Below, one piece after another: positions 55,479 to 64,000 of a stretch of DNA of 64,000 bases. Position 1 is the first letter of the stretch; the number at the start of each line of letters is the position of its first letter. A program made the translations under genes and the position numbers. Origin of the DNA: Archivesica marissinica (taxonomy: Eukaryota > Mollusca > Bivalvia > Venerida > Vesicomyidae); NCBI GenBank assembly GCA_014843695.1, contig CM026390.1:54443294-54507293 (forward strand), given 5' to 3'. The notes beneath the pieces were generated by a model. It was given only the letters and a program-made list of their open reading frames with translations. It made no database searches and was not told the origin of the DNA.

Positions 55479-56703
55479 TCGCTGGAGTCCTCCTTGCCAT
55501 CAGGGAATCCCCATCCCACTGGAGTCCTCCTTGCCATCAGGGAATCCCCATCCCACTGGAGTCCTCCTCGCCATCAGGGAATCCCCATCCCACTGGAGTC
55601 CTCCTCGCCATCAGGGAATCCCCATCCCACTGGAGTCCTCCTCGCCATCAGGGAATCCCCATCCCACTGGAGTCCTCCTCGCCATCACGGAATCCCCATC
55701 CCACTGGAGTCCTCCTCGCCATCAGGGAATCCCCATCCCACTGGAGTCCTACTCGCCATCAGGGAATCCCCATCCCACTGGAGTCCTCCTCGCCATCAGG
55801 GAATCCCCATCCCACTGGAGTCCTCCTCGCCATCAGGGAATCCCCATCCCACTGGAGTCCTCCTCGCCATCAGGGAATCCCCATCCCACTGGAGTCCTCC
55901 TCGCCATCAGGGAATCCCCATCCCACTGGAGTCTTCCTCGCCATCAGGGAATCCCCATCCCACTGGAGTCCTCCTCGCCATCAGGGAATCCCCATCCCAC
56001 TGGAGTCCTCCTCGCCATCAGGGAATCCCCATCCCACTGGAGTCGTCCTCGCCATCACGGAATCCCCATCCCACTGGAGTCCTCCTCGCCATCAGGGAAT
56101 CCCCATCCCACTGGAGTCCTCCTCGCCATCAGGGAATCCCCATCCCACTGGAGTCCTCCTCGCCATCAGGGAATCCCCATCCCACTGGAGTCCTCCTCGC
56201 CATCACGGAATCCCCATCCCACTGGAGTCCTCCTCGCCATCAGGGAATCCCCATCCCACTGGAGTCCTCCTCGCCATCAGGGAATCCCCATCCCACTGGA
56301 GTCCTCCTCGCCATCAGGGAATCCCCATCCCACTGGAGTCCTCCTCGCCATCAGGGAATCCCCATCCCACTGGAGTCCTCCTCGCCATCAGGGAATCCCC
56401 ATCCCACTGGAGTCCTCCTCGCCATCAGGGAATCCCCATCCCACTGGAGTCCTCCTCGCCATCACGGAATCCCCATCCCACTGGAGTCCTCCTCGCCATC
56501 ACGGAATCCCCATCCCACTGGAGTCCTCCTCGCCATCACGGAATCCCCATCCCACTGGAGTCCTCCTCGCCATCAGGGAATCCCCATCCCACTGGAGTCC
56601 TCCTCGCCATCAGGGAATCCCCATCCCACTGGAGTCCTCCTCGCCATCAGGGAATCCCCATCCCACTGGAGTCCTCCTCGCCATCATGGAATCCCCATCC
56701 CAC
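55479..56703. repeat. 37-bp tandem array, about 33 copies
   Basis: Unit CACTGGAGTCCTCCTCGCCA plus TCAGGGAATCCCCATCC; AGGG, ACGG and ATGG variants. It is GC-rich in an AT-rich region. All three plus frames are open for over 400 codons, purely from the period. Confidence 0.96.
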
Positions 56704-56721
56704 CGTCTCCATAAAGGCCAG

Positions 56722-56846
56722 GAAAGTGGTCTGCATAAAGCATGTGCCACTCAATACATACATGTACCATACGGATTGAACCAATACATGCTCATCAGGA
56801 AAGTAGTCTGCATAAAGCATGTGCCACTCAATACATACATGTACGC
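56722..56846. repeat. Two copies of a segment of about 79 bp
   Basis: AGGAAAGTGGTCTGCATAAA with GCATGTGCCACTCAATACAT and ACATGTAC occurs twice, the second with AGTAGTCTG. Confidence 0.85.
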
Positions 56847-57423
56847 ACGCGATGGTGCGCAGAAACAAATAGGAGTCCTATGTCAGTGCTCCCATACAGT
56901 AAACCCCAACCCCCATTGCTAAAGATTTTCTTAATGTAGATGTGAAAGATAATACATACACAATTATTATGAAACTACTATTCACCTGTATTTACACTAA
57001 TAGTTACCACAATATGCCACTTAGTGATATGTCCATCTTGTCCATCTGCAGGTACAGTAAGCATCATTCAAAGTTTAGCATAATTACTGGGACAAGTCAA
57101 ATAGGCATTGGGTGGGTCAAGTCAATTTTGCCAGTGTCATTTTTCCCTGACAAGTCAGTTTGAGCCCTGAAAAAGCAGATGATGATTAAGTATGTTTACC
57201 GCCGCTGCTGGCGAACCATGTGGGCGAGCATTCTCAGACAAGTCAGATGATTATTTTCGTGCATTCCTAGCACCGTCGGTTAGTCGTGAATTGTCTGTTG
57301 AGTATTGTCGTGTAGCTTGTAACGGCTCTTCTTAGGGTCACCCTCTTCACTGTTGATCAACCCGCAGCAGCATATAAACGGATCTGGCAGTTAGACATCT
57401 GGTCGTCTAGGTGGCTCCAGGGT
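56847..57423. other. Unique spacer, no feature seen
   Basis: No exon or mobile element recognised. Confidence 0.4.
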
Positions 57424-57608
57424 CAGTCCATACCCCACCACTTCTGTTGGTCATTCCAGGGTCTGTCTGTCCATACCCCACCACTTCTGTTGGTCGTTCC
57501 AGGGTCTGTCTGTCCATACCCCACCACTTCTGTTGGTCGTTCCAGCGTCTGTCCATACCCCACCACTTCTGTTGGTCGTTCCAGTGTCTGTCCATACCCC
57601 ACCACTTC
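57424..57608. repeat. Tandem array, about 5 units of 39-44 bp
   Basis: CCATACCCCACCACTTCTGT and TGGTCGTTCCAGGGTCTGTC with or without the extra TGTCTG. Confidence 0.92.
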
Positions 57609-58370
57609 AAGTTTGACAACCAAATGATCCCAGTACCCTACGCTGCTGCTGCAAGATGTGCCCCGACAGTGACGTGCTCACCGTGAGGAGATCAGCCGGT
57701 TACGACAGTGTTTTAACTCTAAACAAGCAACGAATAAATTGGACGGAATGTGCAAACAACATTCTGTGAATTTGGAAAATTTCTTGCACCAACATGTTTC
57801 GTCTGCAATTTACACGTGTTTGGTGTTATAAGCAGTCATCTATGATAATTGCCCTAACTGCTTGGCCATAAGTCGACCAAATTTGCATCCAAAAATTTAT
57901 CATAAAACCAACCCACCTTGACATATGACCAAGTTATATAAAATTATGTAACTAAATTTGGCAAATAAAATACACGCTATGTGAATGTAAATCAACCAAA
58001 CATTTGCTACTTTTGACTGAAAATCATCATTAAGTCACACAAAACATGATTAAAAACCATACACTTAACTGTGCTTATTGTTGTAAGACAGTGTCCTAAT
58101 TTATGCAAACAATCAGGTAGTAAGTACAGTGTTATGTATTGTATTTCATAAACATTTCTATCAAGTGAAAATGTCGTCATTAATTGCCGATAATTGGTAT
58201 ATGCTCTTCGAACAAGCGAGCAAAGTTTTTGTCTTCATTCGGGCAGATTGTCTAGGTTTGAGGAATTTCTCACTGTAATTCGTCCTCCAATACTTCTATG
58301 AAATATACATTATAGCCAATAATCTGCCTGGAACTGTACTGATGATAATTTCCAAATGTGTCATTTCCAG
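57609..58370. other. Unique intronic DNA before the third exon
   Basis: AT-rich. AATAAATTGGACGGAATGTG near 57732 resembles the left part of the family 2 repeat at 34250. Otherwise nothing is recognised. Confidence 0.45.
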
Positions 58371-58476
58371 GAAGCAGAAAAGATTCCTAGTAATAGATGC
58401 TCTGCAAATGATCCTCGTAGAACCAGATATCCGACGTCTCGGCTGGGGAATTGTAACATTTGTCGGATTTTTGCAG
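58371..58476 (+). CDS. CLEC16A: Internal exon of the CLEC16A homologue
   Basis: 106-bp exon between the acceptor GTGTCATTTCCAG and the donor GTTTGT. Its first base completes a lysine codon from the exon at 44723, and it ends in phase 0. It encodes KQKRFLVIDALQMI, then LVEPDIRRLGWGIV and TFVGFLQ. The run LVEPD-x-x-RLGWG-V-x-F-x-G-LQ is the most diagnostic stretch I can see of the CLEC16A family C-terminal region, just ahead of the part that in vertebrates begins DMQV. No following exon was found before 64000. The donor GTTTGT is weaker than the other two. Confidence 0.8.
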
Positions 58477-58811
58477 GTTTGTATTTCCAAATAAAGTGCA
58501 TCAGTACATGCATATAAAACAGAACCTTCCAGGAATAAGAAGCAAAATACAACCTAGATGATACTAGTATTTAACAACGCTTGTTTGTGTAACCCAAACT
58601 TACAATACTTCCTTTAAAGTAATCACTTTGCCATCTCGTCACAACAGATTTATTGCATCAACAACCTTTAATTGAAACTATATTGGAATTGCATCGATTA
58701 AGAATTTTAGAAGTGTTTAATTGTTTTCTGAACTTATTTTAGTCAAATAATTCGCCATCACAATGTAAAGTTAGAAGGTGACAGCCGGCAAGAAGAACCC
58801 AAACCTCTGTG
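58477..58811. other. Intronic DNA, no feature seen
   Basis: Start of the next intron; AT-rich. Confidence 0.5.
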
Positions 58812-59097
58812 TGTTTTACGTTTATTTATCGTCGCTGCCGGTTGCCCATATGAGCGACGCCTCCTGAAGAGATTAGTCATTTTAAATTTTTGGAGGATAG
58901 TGCAATGATACAGACAGAGACCCGTTCCAGAGTCTCCTCTGGTTCTTAGATGTGCACGGTGTAAAGCACCGACACGATACCTCGGTTTAATGTCCCATCT
59001 GAAAGACTGTTCAATTTTATTAGGGTCAGACGGGGGATCGAACCTGCGATCCCTGGATTACCAGTCCAGCATGTTACCACTGGACTACATATCCGTC
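58812..59097 (-). mobile_element. SINE family B, minus strand, well preserved
   Basis: From TGTTTTACGTTTATTTATCG and TGCCCATATGAGCGACGCC to GGGGGATCGAACCTGCGATC and TGGACTACATATCCGTC. Nearly the full reverse of the copy at 19462. Confidence 0.9.
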
Positions 59098-60400
59098 GGT
59101 ATCTTTTCAGTATTTAAACTTCCTCATCGACCTTGACATTGATGTTAAACAATGGATTCGGCAAATAGATTTGGTACCGTTACTGCCTGAGAACTAGAAT
59201 CATGGAGGCTATCACTTCATTGTAAGGTTGTAAAACAACAAATAAATTGCCTATTAAATATATAGTAAAAAGTAAAAACATACAGTCTGTTCATTTATAT
59301 ATCCAATCTTTCATTTCTTCTGATACCACATCCACTGTGAAGAGGTATTCAAATCAGCCTGAAACACACCAAGAATATTTCAAATTTTAAGTTTCAAATA
59401 ACCGGTGCTCGCCTGTGAATAATGTCACTGTGTTTACACACTGTATTCCTCCGCCAAATAATACAGTATACCAACCTTCAGTTTGCAGTGGCCTGAATTC
59501 TTATACCACATCTTTTCTACACATCAACTAGTCTGAAGTCTTCTCACTTCTCAAAAACACAAAATCTATACACTGCCTGTCATGAAAATGCATTTTTACC
59601 AAAAAGAAAAATTAACTATATTAGTTATTGGGACTACAATCGAGTGGACCGCGGATGCACTTCTGCCTATTTACGTATATATATATATACAACCTATAAC
59701 TTTACATTTTGATGCCGATTTCTATGAATAAAATATGTTCAGAAAACAATTAGAACACTTAAAATTCTGAATCGAGAGTTTTAGAAAGCAGCCCTTTTTT
59801 CTACTTACTCTACATGAGATATTTACTGACCCTTCACAGCCCCAATGTAGGGTCACCACGTGATTGCCTTTGACCAATGGAAATGATAGAATTTAGTGGA
59901 AGGTGCAATAAGATATTATATTGGGTCAGCTAGCATATGATGTGTCATGCCCCTTTCATGTGACACTGTACTTCGAGAAGATTGTCTTAGTTTAAACAAT
60001 ATTTATTTCTTTGAATAAACATAGTCAAATATAAGTAATATGTATATACATGTAGGATTGAGGAGAAAGCAACCTGCTTGTATGGTTACCTCTTTCCTAC
60101 TAAGCGATTGTCTTGAAGTAGTCAGTGCTGTGCTGACCATATTTCCCACCCAAGTTACTTAACAACAAACCCATAAAATAGCTGGAATTATGTTAACATC
60201 TGTTTCTAAGAACTGAAGTAACTCCTATAATTAGTTTAAACAATATTTTATTCAAGAAACTAAACATCTAGTTATTATAATTGCGATAGACAAAACCATC
60301 ACTTTTAGATGATGGGTATTTTAATTTTCTTAGAAAACTCAGTCGCCCAAATGCATTTATGCAGTGGCGACTTTAAATAAACTTATTAGTTTGTTATTCA
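59098..60400. other. Unique intronic DNA, no feature seen
   Basis: No exon in the phase required by the host gene, no SINE and no array recognised. Confidence 0.45.
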
Positions 60401-60862
60401 AGAATTGTACATAGCATAGGAATAGTTGCAACAGCACAGTTAGGATTGGGAAGAATTGTACATAGCATAGGAATAGTTGCAACAGCACAGTTAGGATTGG
60501 GAAGAATTGTACATAGCATAGGAATAGTTGCAACAGCACAGTTAGGATTGGGAAGAATTGTACATAGCATAGGAATAGTTGCAACAGCACAGTTAGGATT
60601 GGGGGAATGGTACATAACATAGGAATAGTTGCAACAGCACAGTTAGGATTGGGGAGAATTGTACATAGCATAGGAATAGTTGCAACAGCACAGTTAGGAT
60701 TGGGGAGAATTGTACATAGCATAGGAATAGTTGCAACAGCACAGTTAGGATTGGGGAGAATTGTACATAGCACAGGAATAGTTGCAACAGCACAGTTAGG
60801 ATTGGCAAGAATTGTACATAGCACAGGAATAGTTGCAACAGCACAGTTAGGATTGGGGGGAA
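60401..60862. repeat. 51-bp tandem array, 9 copies
   Basis: Unit AGAATTGTACATAGCATAGG, AATAGTTGCAACAGCACAGT and TAGGATTGGGA. The period is 17 codons, so frames stay open on both strands. Not coding. Confidence 0.95.
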
Positions 60863-61524
60863 AGTTACATAGTAACTTATTCGAATCACTTTCCTCCTAT
60901 TGCATATAATTAGATTTCGTATTTCAAATTTAGTATGTACTCATTGACCTTTAGCTAGCCTGGGTGCCAGTCTGTGGATTTTTCACTTTTTAACTTCTAG
61001 CAAAATGACATGATATGACCAGAAACTCAATACGGCCCAATTAATAGTCTCGGCCCAATTAATAGTCTCGGTGTTAAAATATATTTATTTGACTGACCAG
61101 AATATATCAAGCCTGTTCCCAGGCTAACCTTTAGCCCATACAAAAAATGATCATTTCCATGGAAAGTTGATATAATGAAAGAAGGAAATCAATTGAAACG
61201 GCTGCAACTTGCCTCCAGTTGTTTTATTAGATTTACGAGTTCTGTATCTTGTGGCAGAGTCCACAGTATGTATTCCTGGTATTGCAGCTTCATGTACAAT
61301 TGTATTTATTCCGGGAAGTCATTGAATGGCATTCGGCCAGGACAGACTATTCCACTTACTGTGTTTCATGCAACTACAACAATACCTGTTTGTTGCATGT
61401 TTTTCAAATTCTGCAAACCAATTTCATGAGTCATACTTGCCCATTTGCTTTGTTATATTGCAAAAGTACACCACCCTTTACTAATTATTCAAATTATAAT
61501 GGAAGCATTTCTAGTAGCATTGGT
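60863..61524. other. Unique spacer with a doubled 18-bp motif
   Basis: CGGCCCAATTAATAGTCT occurs twice at about 61032-61068. The ORFs at 61175-61614 show no domain I can name. Confidence 0.4.
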
Positions 61525-61533
61525 ACTGTAGTA

Positions 61534-61778
61534 TGTCCGATTAGTGCAGTGGTTAGCGCACTCGCTTCTCACCAATACAACCCAGGTTCGATCCTCAGAC
61601 CAGGAAGTATGTGAGATGGTACGGTGGTCGCCAGACCGGATAGGTAGGTTTTCTCCGGGTACTCAGGTTTCCTCCCACACAAATTACCACATTTACGCTT
61701 TCATCCGCGCCAACGAGAGTGATTAATATAAATTGTTAAAACTCGCTTCGCAATCATTGTAAAATAAAGTTTAAACTG
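61534..61778 (+). mobile_element. SINE family C with 12-bp target duplication
   Basis: Head GTCCGATTAGTGCAGTGGTT, B box GGTTCGATCCTCAG, tail AGAGTGATTAATATAAATTG and AAAATAAAGTTTAAACTG. ACTGTAGTATGT is at 61525-61536 and 61775-61786, slightly overlapping the element ends. Confidence 0.9.
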
Positions 61779-61871
61779 TAGTATGTAAACTTTCAAACTT
61801 TATAATATTTTAACTCCATATGATACAGTGTCGCTTTAAATGATATGAAGGGAAATTTAGTCTTTAGGTAT

Positions 61872-62069
61872 AGTTTATACAAATTTATTTTAGCTCGATT
61901 GCGAAACAAGTTCTTACAACTTATATTAATCACTCTCGAGACCTCGATCCTGATGGAGTCCATCGCCACGAGGGAGAGAGAAGAGGCAATGTGGAATTTA
62001 AGTGCCTTGCAAACTCAGGGCCTTTTCGCACGTGAAGCGAACGTGCTACGACTGCACTATCACGACTTA
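61872..62069 (-). mobile_element. SINE family D, minus strand
   Basis: Plus strand: tail AGTTTATACAAATTTATTTT with AGCTCGATTGCGAAACAAG, body GATGGAGTCCATCGCCACGA and AGGCAATGTGGAATTTAAG, then a degraded head complement. It ends about 33 bp before the 45-bp array. Confidence 0.82.
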
Positions 62070-62101
62070 CAATTAAAACTGGAATGATTACAATTGGGTT
62101 C

Positions 62102-64000
62102 AAAGTATCTAACCAATACTGCAGATCTGTACTAAAGACTAGCACACATATACATGTATTTACTTGCAGATCTGTACTAAAGACTAGCACACATATACAT
62201 GTATTTACCTGCAGATCTGTACTAAAGACTAGCACACATATACATGTATTTACTTGCAGATCTGTACTAAAGACTAGCACACATATATATGTATTTACTT
62301 GCAGATCTGTACTAAAGACTAGCACACATATACATGTATTTACTTGCAGATCTGTACTAAAGACTAGCACACATATACATGTATTTACTTGCAGATCTGT
62401 ACTAAAGACTAGCACATATATACATGTATTTACTTGCAGATCTGTACTAAAGACTAGCACACATATACATGTATTTACTTGCAGATCTGTACTAAAGACT
62501 AGCACACATATACATGTATTTACCTGCAGATCTGTACTAAAGACTAGCACACATATACATGTATTTACTTGCAGATCTGTACTAAAGACTAGCACACATA
62601 TACATGTATTTACTTGCAGATCTGTACTAAAGACTAGCACACATATACATGTTTTTACTTGCAGATCTGTACTAAAGACTAGCACACATATACATGTATT
62701 TACTTGCAGATCTGTACTAAAGACTAGCACACATATACATGTATTTACTTGCAGATCTGTACTAAGACTAGCACACATATACATGTATTTACTTGCAGAT
62801 CTGTACTAAAGACTAGCACACATATACATGTATTTACTTGCAGATCTGTACTAAAGACTAGCACACATATACATGTATTTACTTGCAGATCTGTACTAAA
62901 GACTAGCACACATATAAATGTATTTACCTGCAGATCTGTACTAAAGACTAGCACACATATACATGTATTTACTTGCAGATCTGTACTAAAGACTAGCACA
63001 CATATACATGTATTTACGTGCAGATCTGTACTAAAGACTAGCACACATATACATGTATTTACTTGCAGATCTGTACTAAAGACTAGTACTCATATACATG
63101 TATTTACTTGCAGATCTGTACTAAAGACTAGCACACATATACATGTATTTACTTGCAGATCTGTACTAAAGACTAGCACACATATACATGTATTTACTTG
63201 CAGATCTGTACTAAAGACTAGCACACATATATTTACTTGCAGATCTGTACTAAAGACTAGCACACATATACATGTATTTACTTGCAGATCTGTACTAAAG
63301 ACTAGCACACATATACATGTATTTACTTGCAGATCTGTACTAAAGACTAGCACACATATACATGTATTTACTTGCAGATCTGTACTAAAGACTAGCACAC
63401 ATATACATGTATTTACTTGCAGATCTGTACTAAAGACTAGCACACATATACATGTATTTACTTGCAGATCTGTACTAAAGACTAGCACACATATACATGT
63501 ATTTACTTGCAGATCTGTACTAAAGACTAGCACACATATACATGTATTTACCTGCAGATCTGTACTAAAGACTAGCACACATATACATGTATTTACTTGC
63601 AGATCTGTACTAACATGTTTTTACTTGCAGATCTGTACTAAAGACTAGCACACATATATACATGTATTTACTTGCAGATCTGTACTAAATACTAGCACAC
63701 ATATACATGTATTTACTTGCAGATCTGTACTAAAGACTAGCACACATATACATGTATTTACTTGCAGATCTGTACTAAATATTAGCACACATATACATGT
63801 ATTTACTTGCAGATCTGTACTAAAGATTAGCACACATATACATGTATTTACTTGCAGATCTGTACTAACATGTATTTACTTGCAGATCTGTACTAAAGAC
63901 TAGCACACATATACATGTATTTACTTGCAGATCTGTACTAAAGACTAGCACACATATACATGTATTTACTTGCAGATCTGTACTAAATATTAGCACACAT
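62102..64000. repeat. 45-bp tandem array, about 42 copies, open at right edge
   Basis: Unit GCAGATCTGTACTAAAGACT plus AGCACACATATACATGTATT and TACTT. Shortened units occur at 63225, 63610 and 63860. The 15-codon period keeps frames open on both strands. It is AT-rich with an AGATCT site in each unit. Confidence 0.97.

Larger units (their letters stand above)
44766..58370 (+). other. 13.6-kb intron of the CLEC16A homologue, mostly tandem repeat
   Basis: Bounded by GTAAGT and TCATTTCCAG, phase 2. Arrays with units of about 66, 45, 56, 62, 130, 62, 37 and about 43 bp fill about 60 percent. The rest is SINEs, MITEs, one LINE fragment and unique AT-rich DNA. Confidence 0.72.

Overview
This is a eukaryotic (metazoan) genomic window, most likely from a bivalve mollusc or another lophotrochozoan. 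It has spliced exons, several tRNA-derived SINE families, palindromic MITEs, an LTR retrotransposon, decayed LINE and hAT fragments, and an extreme load of tandem repeats. The phylum is inferred from the repeat style and is not proven. No bacterial or phage genes, operons or CRISPR arrays were seen. Almost all long open reading frames here are repeat arrays read in frame, not genes.

Host gene: three short plus-strand exons (25045-25165, 44723-44765, 58371-58476) have good splice sites and compatible phases (0/1, 1/2, 2/0). Joined, they encode about 90 residues that I recognise as part of the C-terminal half of a CLEC16A/ema homologue, an endosome, autophagy and mitophagy factor. The two complete introns are 19.6 kb and 13.6 kb, and roughly 60 percent of each is minisatellite. 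The gene continues past at least the right edge and presumably the left.

Layout. 1-3466: 42-bp satellite running in from the left. 3.5-8.8 kb: unique DNA with SINEs, MITEs and a hAT transposase relic. 8803-17240: an LTR retrotransposon with near-identical LTRs, a 4-bp target duplication, a tRNA-Pro type primer site and one gag-pol ORF. Its pol order is protease-integrase-RT-RNase H, which is unusual for a Ty3/Gypsy element (Gmr1-like). A 1000-N gap inside it looks like an assembly artefact. 17.2-25 kb: SINEs, MITEs and 40-, 24-, 30- and 66-bp arrays. 25.5-31.9 kb: almost continuous 31-, 26- and 17-bp arrays. 32.6-44.3 kb: 16-, 22-, 22-, 17/19-, 22- and 28-bp arrays among SINEs and foldback elements. 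44.9-57.6 kb: arrays of about 66, 45, 56, 62, 130, 62, 37 and about 43 bp with nested SINEs and MITEs. 58.4-64 kb: last exon, SINEs, a 51-bp array and a 45-bp array that leaves the window.

The main points of interest are how minisatellites and transposable elements relate (arrays starting inside or beside SINEs and MITEs, MITEs carried by array duplication, SINE families sharing 3' tails) and the domain order of the retrotransposon.
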